Shown here: positions 44,168 to 55,949 of the stretch, in pieces
Layout: each line of letters starts with the position of its first letter
Position numbering within the stretch: the first letter of the stretch is position 1
NCBI RefSeq assembly: GCF_964204645.1
Contig: NC_134025.1
Span: 16,958,001 to 17,022,000, forward strand
Length of the DNA: 64,000 bases
Direction of reading: 5' to 3'
Source: Tubulanus polymorphus
Taxonomy: Eukaryota; Nemertea; Palaeonemertea; Tubulaniformes; Tubulanidae
The notes under the pieces: generated by a model
What the model was told of the DNA's origin: nothing
Seen by the model: only the letters and a program-made list of their open reading frames with translations
Databases searched by the model: none
Position numbers and translations under genes: made by a program

Positions 44168-46514
44168 TATATATATATAATTTATTTTTCATCATTATGT
44201 AATGCAAGATACAATATAGGAGTTAAACATAGTTTTTACAGACATAAGATGAGGGACACAGTGCGAGCCTAGGGCTGTACTTATAATTACTAAGGCACTG
44301 TGCCCACGTGCATTATGTGCAAGGTGCAATACAAATAGATATATATGTTACTTTATAATATATGAATATCGTTAACATTATAATATTCATCCATATTCAT
44401 AATAATAAGAAGGATTATAATACTTAATGATAATAATAATAATAATAATAGTAAAAATAATAATAATGATAATAATAATGTAAAAAAAAAACAGATAAAG
44501 ATTAATAGCAATAAAGGCAATGGTAACAATAATAATAAGTAATAATAATAGTAAATGTACTATTATATTGTAATAGACAAGGAGAATCACAGTACAATAT
44601 TTATGGATTAGCTCATTAATAACTATTCAGCTTCAGATTCTTGAGAGATGATAGGCTTTTAGCATTTCTCAACTTGATTGGTAGGTTTTGCCAGATGATG
44701 GGGACTTGAGCAAAAATGCGATTTGTTGAAAATTTGAGTACGATGATATTGGATTCTGGGTAGGTTTTTTCTTCTGGTATTGTATGTATGGTGTAAAGAA
44801 TTTGGATTGAATAGCCTGAGAATTGGATGTTGAAGGATTTTATTTACGTATTGATAGCCAAATTTAATCAGTTCTAATTCGACAAGGTCTTCAAATTTGA
44901 GGATTTTATACTTTTTGAAAAGAGGACTAGTATGGGCGTTAAATGATGAATTATCAATGTATCTGATGGCTTTTTTCTGTAGTTTGAATAAAGTGTTTAC
45001 TTGGGATTTAGATAGCATTGGGCCCCAGGCTACTAATGCATTGGTAAGGTGGGAATGTACATAGCTATGATAGAGTAGACGTTTAGCCCATGGTAGGAGA
45101 AAATTTTTTACACTACGGAGAAGAAATATGTTTTTCTTAATTTTAGAGACAAGCTCTTTCAAGTGTGAATCCCAGTTGAGTTGGTCTTCAATTGTTAATC
45201 CTAGGAATTTGCATGATTTAGTGGGTGTTATAGTCACTGGACCAAATCTTAAGTGGATGTCTCCAAGTTTTTTTTTCGAGAAAAGGATTGCATGAGTTTT
45301 TGGTATGTTTAGCGTTAATAAATTTGCACGGAACCAGTCAATTAAAATCTTGATATCTTTGTCAATGACTTTTTGGATTGAATCAATTTTATCAATTTCA
45401 AAAAGAATGTTAGCATCATCTGCGAAAAGAATTGTTTTGGACCTTTTTAGGTCATGATTAAGGTCATTAATATATATCAAAAAAAGCAAAGGACCGAGTA
45501 CCGAGCCCTGGGGGACACCAAATTTGATAGGTTTTAATTGAGAATCTGGGTTCAGCTTATAATTAACATACATTTTTCTGTTTGTAAGATAACTTTCAAA
45601 CCATTTATAACAGTGACCCCTGATTCCATAATGGGAAAGCTTAAAGAGTAGGTGACTAACATCAAGGGAATCAAAAGCTTTTGACAAATCTAAAAAGAAT
45701 GCGAGAGTTGTTTTTTTATTTTCAATGTTATTTAGTATGGCGCTTAAAAATTCATTTATAGCGTGGCCCGTTGAGTGATATGGTCTAAACCTATACTGGC
45801 TCATATAGATTATATTATTCTTGACTAAAAAAGAATAAAGCCTAGAATGTACGAGTTTCTCGAGGATTTTGGAGAAAATTGGGGTGTAATTAGAAAAAAG
45901 ATCTTTGTCGTTGTTTTTAAATATAGGGATAACCTTCGCTATTTTCATATCATCAGGAAAAATTCCTTCCTCGAGAGATTTATTCATTATTAGGGTTAAT
46001 GGTTTGAGAATATTTTGCTTTACTTTTTTAACTATTAAATTATTAATATTATCGTGACCAGAACTGAGTTTGTTGGGCAGAGATTTGATTAGTAAATCAA
46101 TTTCCTGTTCATTTGTAGGGCTAAGAAACATTGAGTTAGGGTTTTGGTTTGGTAAATAACTAGTAAAGTCTCTGTTCGATTTCGGAATCTCATTTGCAAA
46201 TCTTTCTCCAATAGTACAGAAATAATCATTGAAGCCATTTGAGATCATCATTGGATCAGATGTCACTTTGCCGTTAATTATAAAGCTATTAGTTGTCACT
46301 GAAGTTTTATCTCGGTTTTTCCCAATGGCTGTTTTCATAAATTGCCAGAGCTTTTTAGAATTATTTTTAAACATGGTTAATTTGTTTGAATAGTAATCAA
46401 GTTTTTGTCGTCTTTTGATATAGTTCAGATTGTTTCTATATAGGACATATTCCTTATATTTCTGGTCATTTTTATTTAGGTGAATACAATTCTTATATAG
46501 TTTATCACATTTCC
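44168..46514 (-). mobile_element. 5'-truncated APE-type LINE (CR1/Jockey group) inserted in family C
   Basis: Minus orientation, from about 46514 (open reading continues to the very edge, so the 5' part is missing) to a 3' end at 44168 marked by a short TA-rich tail. The 3' UTR (44168-44658) holds an A/T-only stretch of ATT/ATA repeats at 44420-44550. The uninterrupted form of family C at 38400 shows the insertion point. A clear target duplication is not visible. Confidence 0.85.
44659..46508 (-). CDS. LINE reverse transcriptase (5'-truncated ORF2)
   Basis: The open frame covers 571 codons from the first ATG (46374), and the frame stays open upstream to about 46508. RT motifs in order (numbered from that ATG): FLDLSKAFD at 227-235, GVPQGSVLGPLLF at 286-298 and FADDANI at 317-323. 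The C-terminal part has the LINE thumb (SCKFLGLTIEDQLNW) and ends QVEKC. The region usually reading NYRPISLLP is shortened to NYTPIFSK, a deletion of about five residues that probably inactivates it. No endonuclease remains. It would reverse transcribe its own RNA at nicked DNA. The uninterrupted frame points to recent insertion. Confidence 0.9.
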
Positions 46515-47906
46515 GTGACGCTACTGGAGCACCATATGAGTTACCTACTTAAACCATACACCAATACAAGTGTCTTGTAAAGGGCTACTAACCACACATT
46601 GCAACCTCGATTCTATCACCAACGGTTAAGGACCTAGGAGCAAAAATCGTTGTTTTCACAGTCCCCTGGTGGCAGTTGTATGAACTAATCAGGCAGGTTG
46701 GCATATTACACACATGTCTTTGTACTTATACCAAGTTTTGTTATTCGAATAATAAACAGACCGCATTACATACGAAATATGGATGCTGAAATCGATTTTT
46801 CAAAATTTACGCCCCTAGTGGTTAAAACAGGTACTAATCATGTGAGGGGTTCATTGCATTTACTAACCAGGTACATGTGTATCAACTTTTATAGAAATCC
46901 AATGATACCCTTAGTCGATATAGGTGAAAATGTGTTTTCCTGCGTCTTATAGGTGGCGCTACTGGAGAACCATATGAGTTACATAGTTATACCATACATC
47001 AATACAAGCGTTTTGTCAAGGGCTACTGATCACTCATTGCAACCACAATTCTATCTCCACCGGTTAAGGAGCTAGGAGCAAAAATCTCTTTGAAAAATTT
47101 GGGGTCCCATTTTTGAGCCCGTAGAGCCCAAACCGTTGATCGCAGATAGGTTGTGCCATTGACTTTTTTTAGCCCCGGGCTGTCATGAACAACTTTCGTG
47201 CTCGACCGAAGCTGAAAACCCAGACAAAAATTTTTCTCACACAGTAACTTTTCGATATCAGAATTTTCAAATGTAAAACGCCCCCTGGTGGGTGAACGGG
47301 GTCCCCAATCAAAGATCCCTTCGACTAACCTCAAGGTACCTGTGTTTCGTACATCTCACGTAAGTTTCAAGTAAATCCGTTGCGCAATATTCTTGTTACT
47401 AGCCCAATTCGAAGTATTAAAGCCTATATATGATGCTCTCTATCTTGTGTTGCCGAATTCGAAGCTGTATATGATGCTCTCTTACTTGTGCATATGAAAC
47501 AAACAAGCTATAAAAATTCCTCAGTTGCGTTCAGTTGAGCAATGTCCTAATTCAACAATCGACTCTTAGAGGAGGTAAAAATATCACTACTGCTTATGTA
47601 TTTACTACAGATCTAGAACAACACAGCTCTATCAATATAAGGACACACACACAAACACACGTACTTAGGAGGTGCTGTGGGAATAAGACACGTATACAAT
47701 ACATATACGTATATGGATACTGTTTGAATCGGGCTTAAATTTCGATGTTTAGAGGCTCACAGTGAGTAAACAGTGCAATTCTAATTAATATTATATACAG
47801 TATTTGTCAATACAGCGTAATACTTGTGATCCAGAATGGTTTCACCGACAGTGAAAGTAAGTTGCAGTTGTTTATATCCTTTCAGTAAGATCCAGTGTGA
47901 AAAAGA

Positions 47907-47912
<6 letters not shown>
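46515..47912 (+). repeat. Family C, right part
   Basis: A continuation of the copy interrupted by the LINE, and a near copy of 38400-39790 ('gttaaggagctaggagcaaa', 'acgccccctggtggg', 'tcacgtaagtttcaagtaaa'). It ends 'gatccagtgtgaaaaagaat' immediately before the AAT/hairpin array. Confidence 0.85.
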
Positions 47913-47946
<34 letters not shown>

Positions 47947-48192
47947 CAGCAGGAATACAATAGGGGTTCTGCGAAGGCAGCAGAAACCCTGATAATAATA
48001 ATAATAATCAGCAGGAATACAATAGGGTTTCTGCGAAGGCAGCAGAAACCCTAATAATAATAAAAATAATAATCAACAGAATTACAATAGGGTTTCTGCG
48101 AAAGCAGCAGAAACCCTAATAATAATAATAATAATCAGCAGGAATACAATAGGGTTTCTGCGAAGGCAGCAGAAACCCTAATAATTATAATA
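47913..48192 (+). repeat. AAT-hairpin minisatellite, four units
   Basis: Four units of about 60-70 bp each consist of (aat)n, 'cagcaggaatacaat' and a perfect 11-bp inverted repeat AGGGTTTCTGC / GCAGAAACCCT with a 7-base loop (GAAGGCA or GAAAGCA; the first unit has one extra G). A single diverged unit is in the family C copy at 43560-43617, so the array is an expansion of the family's own end. Confidence 0.95.
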
Positions 48193-50107
48193 AATATAGC
48201 TGCAAAGCAGCGATAACGGGTTTTCTGCACAGTCTTAGAATCCTGTTCAACGGTGGATTTCGACAAAGCATTTGATAAGGCACAACATCAGCCATTACTA
48301 AACAGGCTATTAGGAAACTATCAATGATAGGTCGCCCAAATGGCTCAGCAGTTATCTCTGAACCAAAACTTGAAATCAATGGAACGCCTCATCTTGGAAT
48401 AAGTCGGTCTAACTAGTGGAGTCACGCAAGGTAGTATCCTAAACCGTCTTCTGTTTAATGTCCTGACAAATGACATACACAGTAATCGAACATATACCAG
48501 ACCGAGTAAAATTCCAAATCGACCTTAACACACTGTTCGACCAAAAAACTTAATGTTCCAACAAGAAAATCTTGTTCGAATGAAAACAATTCTGTTTGAT
48601 CGAACAATACGCTTTTTGCTTGAACCAAAAATTTTCTTCATTCTGACAAAAAGATGAGTTCGAATAAAAAGCTATGTTATTGTTGAAATGAAAAATTTGT
48701 TGTCCCGGCAAAAAAATTTGGTTGAGCGAAAACAATTTTTTCGAATGAATGTTTGAATGAAAACAATTCTGTTCGATTGAACGAAATACTTAATACTTTT
48801 GGTTCGGAGAAAAAACTTTTTACAATATACTTGTTCGAACGAAAAACTTAATGTTCTGACAAGAAAATTCTGTTCAAATCAAAACGATTCTGTTCGATCT
48901 AATGGTTGTTCGAAAGAAAAACCTTTCGTTTGGACAAAAAAAAGGTTTGTTCAACTTTGTTCTAACGATTTTATCAAATTGGTTCAATCGAAAAGAATAT
49001 TATTGGTTGGAATGAAATAAATTTTGTTCCGACGAAAGAATTTTCTAGCGAAAGGTCTTTTGAAGATATTTCTGGGGCTCCGCTGTAACTTAAAGCCGGA
49101 CGTAGTTCGGCCTTGTGATGCGATGCGATCCTCGCAAGTTTCGGTGCAATTCGGTTGCGATACGATTGTCAGCGACTGTGTGCAACTAGTTTCTGCCAGG
49201 TGCAAGAGCGCGTCGGTTGGTTGTGACAGTCGTGTCGCGTCGCAGAAAGTAGAACACGTGCGACTCCTTGTGACTGGCGTTGCTGAAAGTCGCAACCCGT
49301 CGCAAGGGAGCGTAGGTCGATGAGTCGTTGCGACAGAATCGTCGCTGGCGGTCGCAGTGATTGGCGTCGCAGTGAATCACAAGCCGTCGCAAGGCCGACC
49401 TACGCCCTGCTTTAGTCATTAGGAATTAATGAAATACCAGTTTCATCTATGATGAAAAAACTCAAATAAAAGGGTGGCTTATAAAGCTGTCTGCTCAGGC
49501 GAAATGTTCAAAAAAATCTTCATTTTTGGCAAAAATCTTCATTTTTGGCAATAAAATTGATAATTGTGATTGATCGTTGCAAGTCACAACCAGTTAATCA
49601 CTAATGAACATGCATTTTAATAAATCTGATTCCTCCTTTACAGTGAACTTAGCTTTAACCTAGTAGAGGCTACTAGCCTATGTAGGCCTATGCGCATAGG
49701 CCTAACATCCGGACAGATTGGTCGTAGGCCTATTGAATAACAACCCACCTAAATATCGTAAATTTTGTTTTGAAGTTCAATGCAATGAGTCCGTTAATAA
49801 ACGCAACAATTATACTGTGTTTGTTTGAGACAGTAAAGCTCAGTACCGGTAAGCCTAAAGCCGCGTAAAACTCGATAAACACTTCAAGCGACACAGCGAA
49901 CGATCTCCTTTCCCCCACAGCGAACGCTTACTGCGAATGTCAAGTGTGAGTCCAGCATACGGAAAGGAGTGTACTGTTAAATACTTGTATTTAGTAAATA
50001 CCTTGTGCATTTGACAATGATCGGTATGTACTGTAGGAAAAATAGAGTTTTGATGGTATTGATATAGAGGTTGAAGCCCGCGGCCGAATAAAGTAATATA
50101 TTCTTTC
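48192..50107 (+). repeat. Duplicated block E, copy 2 (uninterrupted)
   Basis: A direct duplicate of block E copy 1 (32755-37515) without the 2.15-kb transposon and without the 690-bp MITE. RT relics (DFDKAFDKAQHQ, then GVTQGS) lie at 48254-48480, followed by the 'ttcgaacgaaa'-rich and 'gtcgca'-rich stretches. It serves as the empty-site reference for both insertions. Confidence 0.9.
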
Positions 50108-51082
50108 TTTTGTATAATTCGATAGTATGGCTTTTTGATGGCGAGGTCTACCTGTAGTTCCGTTGAAAGGCCCACAGATTTCTTTTTTTTAAGTTATTAA
50201 TTTCTGATACATGTAGTAAATCTTTCTTAAAATAAAGCTGAAAGATTCCAAAGTTATCAAGTGCTCTGCTACCCGTGGATGTTTCTTTATGATGATTCGC
50301 GTTTGTACTTCTTTTAAATTTCTGCAATAAAGGAATTTTCATTGCAATAAATTCGCCTTAAATACTAGTGTTTATATGGTATTTTTCAGAAAATAGTACT
50401 TGAATTTTGTTGAAATAGGTCCTTGAAAGTACTTGAATTAAGTTGGGCCTGGAGGCTATGAACCCTGGATAATAATCACATCCATAAAAAAATCATATTT
50501 GCGCATAGTCTAGCTTTGTTAGGTGCACAAAATAAGAAATTAATCCATGAAAACTTGAATTCCATGCATAAATACATTCTAAGTAATTGATGTTCTTTGA
50601 GAATATACAAGAAAAAAACAAATCTAGAGGATTAAGGGAAGTGAATGACCAGGATAGGATAACTTGAGTGTGATAGCGATACTTTATTAATTTGGCTTAA
50701 GTATAGCTTATGCGGATTCGGTTCATCAGGGACAAAGGGATCCTCACGCACGACAGAACTCAAGATGGAACTTGCGACCCGGTGTCCTCTCTGACGTCCT
50801 TTCCTCAGAGTTGCAGCGTTGATAGCAGCGACCAGTACAGTCGATTCACCGTCCAGGATAAAGTAAATCCTGAATAAATAAAATATGCGAATTATAAATA
50901 ATAATACTGTTTATTCATTCTATGACGAATTACACACATCCGTAGTACACGGAAGTGTAAGGTGAATTGATCAAAGGCCAATTCGGTTAATCTAAAAGAA
51001 TAACCCACGAGTGGTGCTACTAGCTGGCAACACGAGAACGCGAACTAAGCCCGAAACGACGATTAACTGCCTGCCACATTAG
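50108..51082. other. Giant intron, no gene
   Basis: The minus-strand ORF at 50148-50342 (MKIPLLQKFKRS...) has balanced composition, but I recognise no domain. Otherwise unique. Confidence 0.4.
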
Positions 51083-51219
51083 TATTATTCATTCTTGAAC
51101 GTAGTAGTTGCCTGATCTCAGTTACTTGCAGGGTAGAGCACATTGAAACCACAGGGTTCAAAATCTGCCATGATATGAACTGTTTGATGCACTGCAGTTA
51201 TGACCACTGCGATAGACTT
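51083..51219 (-). mobile_element. Family M2 MITE fragment, inverted
   Basis: The reverse complement of the left end of M2: it ends at 51219 with '..gatagactt' and matches 53762-53890 of copy 2, including 'catcaaacagttcatatcat'. The other end is missing. Confidence 0.8.
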
Positions 51220-52448
51220 AAAGATGGTTATATCAAAGCTGTGGGTAGTAAGGCGTTGAAGTGGGTAGTGTAGTGTGGTGATCACACAGATCACAACGAT
51301 CATGGTTAGTGTAGTTATATACGGCCATGGAGAGGCAACATGTGAAATGAGGTAATAAACCTTTCAGTTTATTTCCAATGCATTTCTTTGAAAGAATCGA
51401 ATGATTTAGCTTTCATCTTTTTTTTTCAATCATTATTCATCGTACAAGATATTTATTTTCCATTTCAAGCACGAGTGGGGCGGGCAATCGCATGTGCGAT
51501 CATTTGAAGGCTTTACGGCTATTTCTTTAATTAAATCCTCCATAGTTGAGTTGAAATATATGAATGACATATGTGGCAAAATAGAAACATTTTTCATTTG
51601 TTCAAAGATCCATCTTAACCACGGGTCCCCCGGTATGCTGGTAAACACGTTGAAATACTAGGTACACGAATTAAAAATGCGAAAACACTGTCAGAAATTA
51701 ATTTAATCATGTAGATATAAAATCATAGAAGAGGTGCCCAGGTTGGCGGGTTCGTGTAGGTAGGCTATGTTCCGGTAGGCTATTTGACGCTGTTTTGTTG
51801 GTAGGTTGAGAGCCACGAACGCTGATATAGCGAGTTTAGTGCACACATAATGAGGAGCCTACGCATTGCAAACATATGGCGGAAACTCTCTTTTGAAAAA
51901 AATTGCATCCCAAGCAACCATTGCGGCCGAACATACTGTGAAAACATGCACTTGTTTATTGGCAATTTATAGTGAATAAGTTATGAATATGCACAAAAAA
52001 TAGGTTTGATATTTGGCATTTATTGCCAGTTTCATTGTTGCGCCATTCTGATGAGACTTTCATCAACATAATGGCCATAATGTTAACTTAAGTTGTATAT
52101 CATTATTATCTTTCAATTGTGATTGCTATAATGTTTTTGTAAACGGCCATTAAGGCTTCATGTTTTGTCTGCAATTCACTGCAAATAGTTATGTTACTAT
52201 GCAAATTTATATGTTTTTGACCGCTGTACACTCAATCGGGACAGTTCGTGAATAGCTTCACTGCGGCATTATCATTATTTAACATCGACATATCGCATCA
52301 TCTAGTCATATTGTGCGTTGAAACCCTAACAGCTGAAATAATTGAAATTCATGTACAATTTCTAACATTGAAAATTCAAAGGGTGGCCATGTTTGTTCTG
52401 CTGCTTCACATAAATCCCGCACAGTGGAGTGGGGCCAATATGTCCAGG
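51220..52448 (-). repeat. Inserted repeat F, copy 2 (inverted), with unique parts
   Basis: 52140-52445 is the reverse complement of 31390-31700; 'gtgtagtgtggtgatcacacagatcaca' near 51266-51295 matches the hairpin part. The centre, 51400-52080, is longer than in copy 1 and is unique. Confidence 0.6.
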
Positions 52449-52600
52449 CATATCTAGCAGCCTCAGTAGCTCAGTGAGATAAGGCTTGATGCTGTTGCAT
52501 CCACTATCAGTGCTGAGTGACGAATGGGTATGTGTCCTTCTGGCTGCTTACAGTGTGCGGGAAACTCTTCAAAGGCTGTCCTGTTGTGGGGTTAAAAGAA
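52449..52600 (+). repeat. Possible tRNA-derived SINE fragment
   Basis: 'gcctcagtagctcagtgaga' resembles the A-box half of a tRNA gene (TAGCTCAGTG). A B box is not clear downstream, and no intact tRNA fold is present. Confidence 0.3.
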
Positions 52601-53131
52601 TAATTCAATAGGGCTGCTTGTGTTGGAAAACCAAGATCCAAACGACGCAAAGCCAAAACAAATTTTAAAAATATACCTAGGCATATTGTGTTACAATAAT
52701 CAATTGCAAAATTGTAGCTCATGACAAGTTCTATGATTTTGGTGAGTTTCAAGGTCATTGGGTTTTGTATATGGTCACCAGGGGTGTTGAATAGTAGAAT
52801 ACATTCATAATGAATCTTTCTAAGTATCTTCAAACCGATTGAGAGTTTCAAATGAAAATGTATACTATAAATGAAAGTTATTTGTTCTTGCATGTTGCCA
52901 CCAGAGGGAACTTAATGGATTAAATAATAAATTGTTCAAAATATCTTTTGCGTTGAGATTTCCAATTGATAATGTTCCCCAAAAATTAAGCCAATGTATA
53001 GTTGACACAGGCCATTAAATAAGCTTTGGTCAGCTTTAGTTCGAGCCAAAATGTATCCATGGATATTCACATGATGTTGGGTGAATGCTCTTTATGGTTT
53101 TAAGTTACTTGTATCCTTTTTTCATTCATAG
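52601..53131. other. End of giant intron with a family B core unit
   Basis: 52675-52800 contains one family B core unit ('acctaggcatattgtgttac', 'aaggtcattgggttttgtat', 'atggtcaccaggggtgttga'). The remainder up to the exon h acceptor is unique. Confidence 0.6.
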
Positions 53132-53248
53132 AATTCTGGTTGTATGAAAAGAACAATGGCCACTGCTGTAATTGAACGAAATAAAGCAGTTCAGGATTTG
53201 GAGAAATACAAGATTGAAATTGATCGATTGAATCAAGATAAATGTCAG
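53132..53248 (+). CDS. SDCCAG8: SDCCAG8 exon h (coiled coil)
   Basis: The acceptor is 'tcattcatag' and the donor 'gtacat'. It is 117 bp, phase 0 to 0, 39 codons. CMKRTMATAVIERNKAVQDL lines up with vertebrate CGEMRYQLNKTNMEKDEAEK, including the leading cysteine. The LTR of the second BEL/Pao element begins only 127 bp after the donor. Confidence 0.88.
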
Positions 53249-53374
53249 GTACATACTAGCATGATTGTGCGTGATATCTAATGAATTGATTACTTTTCAG
53301 AGAAAGATTGGGGATAACTCAATGTTCACGTCAGACCTGGGTTTTTGAGGTTGGCGATGTCCCGGAAATATACA

Positions 53375-53530
53375 TGTCTGGTATTATGAGACCGGTGTTC
53401 TGTGTTATGTAAGCCTTCATGCCTGGGTAGGCATGTTTGTGTTATGTAGTGACATATGGTATTGAATAAAGTCATTTTAGTTTAGTATATGTAAGTGTAC
53501 AGTCCTCTTTACTGTTTTCCCGTCCGATTA
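53375..53530 (+). repeat. 5' LTR of the second BEL/Pao element
   Basis: It begins TGTCTGGTATTATGAGA and ends CCGTCCGATTA. It matches 58560-58719 with roughly a dozen substitutions by eye and a 4-bp indel. It contains 'ttgaataaagtc' (AATAAA signal). The exact 3' border is uncertain by a few bases because the flanks do not show a clean target duplication. Confidence 0.88.
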
Positions 53531-53538
53531 GCGGATAT

Positions 53539-53557
53539 TGGTCCCTCGAGCCGGATA
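53539..53557 (+). promoter_or_regulatory. Primer binding site, tRNA-Tyr-like
   Basis: TTGGTCCCTCGAGCCGGATA lies eight bases after the LTR and is the same word as in the left BEL/Pao element, complementary to the tRNA-Tyr 3' end with one mismatch. Confidence 0.75.
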
Positions 53558-53640
53558 GCTGGAATACAAAGAGATGCTGCCGAAAGGAGTTGATGAAAAA
53601 CTTAGCAGCCGAAATCGTGCTGGCAACTTATCTTATTTAA

Positions 53641-54835
53641 CCCATTAGCACTCAAGCCGCCCGTATCCGCCCTGCCTATTACTCCTCAAGCCGCCCAAAT
53701 CTGCCCGGCACTTTTTTCGTATGCTGCATGAAAACGGTTATGGTGGGATTCGAACTGAATAAAGTCTATCCCAGTGGATATGATCGCGGTGCATCAAACA
53801 GTTCATATCATCGCAGATCTGGAACCCTGTGGTTTCTATGTGCTCAACCCTGCAAGTAACTGAGGTCAGGCAACTACTACATTCAAGAGTGAATAACACT
53901 AAAGTTTTCCCATCCTGGTCATTCACTTCTCTTTATTCCTCTAGATTTGGTTTTTTCTTGTATATTCTCAAAGAGAATTACTTAAAATGTATTCAAGCAT
54001 GGAATTTCGTGGATTAATTTCTTATTTTTTGCGCTTAACAAAGCTAGACATGCGCAAATATGTTAACAAATGACTATTTGTGGATTTGATTATTATCTCA
54101 TGATTCGTACGTACTGTATTGCTATTTTGCTTAAACACCATCCAAATAGAATGTTTCAACTTGAAAATTAGTTCTGACACTTTCTAATGTAAACATTGAC
54201 TTCGGTATCCTCGGAAAATATTCACTCTTGAATGCAACAAGACTTCAAAACTAATTTTTCCTTGCTAATTTCTTCATTTTCTTAGTGTAAGCTTCGAAAA
54301 GTTTTGCTCTTTATTCACTCTCGCCTGTTACTATAGTAACAAGCAGCTGGGGTCCAGCGAGTCAGGGATGCTCATGGTGAGTTTGACCACTTACAGCTGT
54401 CAGTATCAATTAAATTGTTGTTGATACTGGCTCTTTGAGAGTGGAAATGCCGCGATCATAACCACTGGGATAGACTTTAGCTTATGATAAACTAGACACC
54501 TAAGTCCTTGAAATACCAAACATAAATCAACATCCTCCTATTTCAATTTCTCTAGTTTTTCGAGTTTGAACATGACACATCTGAGCGCTCACTTCAAATC
54601 CAAGTAAGTTTGGATGAATTTCTGGGGGCCAAAAGGAGACGATTTTGATGGCCCATCTCTTCAAATCTTACATCATATGAAAGCCTTGACCATTTACTAC
54701 AAAATAACACTAACTTGTAATGCGTGGAAATAAACAGCGAATGAGCTATTAGGTATCGTGATGAACTTGGATTTTAATCTTAATTTTCCGAGGAGTAATT
54801 GACACTACATAGTGCAATTCCTGAGTGCTAATCGG
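53641..54835. mobile_element. piggyBac-like MITE containing a nested M2 MITE
   Basis: The left end is TTAA-CCCATTAGCACTCA; the right end, reverse complemented, is CCGATTAGCACTCAG with flanking TTGA (one change from TTAA). Without the nested M2 (53762-54477) the element would be about 480 bp. It is inserted in the 5' leader of the BEL/Pao element. Confidence 0.65.
53762..54477. mobile_element. 716-bp M2 MITE, copy 2
   Basis: Ends AAGTCTATCCCAGTGG and reverse-complement AAGTCTATCCCAGTGG, TA on both sides (53760-53761, 54478-54479). It matches 36403-37092 throughout ('caagcagctggggtccagcg', 'agtatcaattaaattg.tgt'). Confidence 0.92.
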
Positions 54836-54894
54836 TTGAAACAACTGTGTGACTGTCGATGTCATTGTAAATAGTCAAACTCCGCTGATTCCAG

Positions 54895-55010
54895 ACTTGG
54901 AGCAATTAGAACTACTCATTACGCAGATAGAAGAGAAAAATTACGGTTGTATCTGATATAAGTGATGATATACTGGAGTCGATAGAGGCTGATGATGAAT
55001 ACACAGGGTT
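54895..55010 (+). pseudogene. BEL/Pao Gag N-terminal relic
   Basis: Frames give LEQLELLITQIEEK and, after a shift, SDISDDILESIEADDEYTGF, an acidic helical segment like the N-terminus of BEL/Pao Gag. It is separated from the rest of gag by the M1 MITE. Confidence 0.5.
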
Positions 55011-55109
55011 TGTCGCGGTGCTTGAAAAGCTTAAAACGACTTGAATTTGATAAATGCTATTCAAGCGCTTGAAAACGACTTGAAAATAGATTGAAAGCTT
55101 GAAATAATT

Positions 55110-55647
55110 AGGCCATTCCAAGATATCAATGGTCTGTTTGCCCTAACCTGACCAACCCGACTTCAAAGGTACCGAGTGGAAACTTTTTCCGGGATTCATT
55201 GAAACAAATTTTATTTTTGATAACAATGGCCGACTGACCGACCCACTGTCAATGTATTAGCTATGTACGTTTGAAGTCAAGTGTGCGTCGTGTGAAAACG
55301 TTGCTCGACTATCGCCTAGTTTTCCATGAAACTGGCATTCTTAGTGACTATATTATAGCTGGTAATGTTATAGCGCGCATATATTCAATATACTGTTGCA
55401 TTTTGAACGCAGAGATGACACTCAGGACTAAGTTAGAATTTTAAAAATTATTCTTGAAATCTTTAATTATTCTTGAAATACAAATTTCCCTTCCACAACG
55501 CAGATTTGGGGTATTGTTTCCACTAAAAGAGGTGATAAATTTGTTGTTTTTCTTTGCCATAAAAAAAAAAAAGATTCTACCTACCTACCGACTTATTCCA
55601 AAAATTTGAGTGTGTAACGGCAAACAGACATTTAATTTGGGATGCCT
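55110..55647. mobile_element. 538-bp M1 MITE, copy 2
   Basis: Ends AGGCCATTCC and reverse-complement AGGCATCCCAAATTAAATG, both leading to TCTGTTTGCC; the interior matches 12763-13310. Confidence 0.85.
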
Positions 55648-55949
55648 TATCCAAATATTAATTGCTATAAATATCTAAGCTAGGAAATGCTTGAAATCAT
55701 TGTGATAAACGGGTTTTATCTCTAACAGAATCGTATCAATGAGGTTCCACTGTAAAATGAATCGAAATTTTACCTTATTTTTAACATTTTTATATGACCC
55801 CCGTCAAGAACCTGTTAAAAATAGGCAAATTGGCTGCGACTATCGAAAATTGCTTCCAACGTGCCTGAAAAAACAGCTTGAAAATGGTAGAAATCTAGCT
55901 TGAATTGGCTTGAATTTCACCTGAGCTTGAGACAGTGAACTCTGATACA

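Noticed and set aside
44387-44590. 67-codon hydrophobic ORF (minus strand)
   Set aside because: It is a translation of ATT/ATA repeats in the LINE 3' UTR.
48984-49419. Overlapping ORFs of up to 103 codons on both strands
   Set aside because: They come from the GTCGCA-rich low-complexity part of block E, and frames are not conserved with the copy at 35830-36130.
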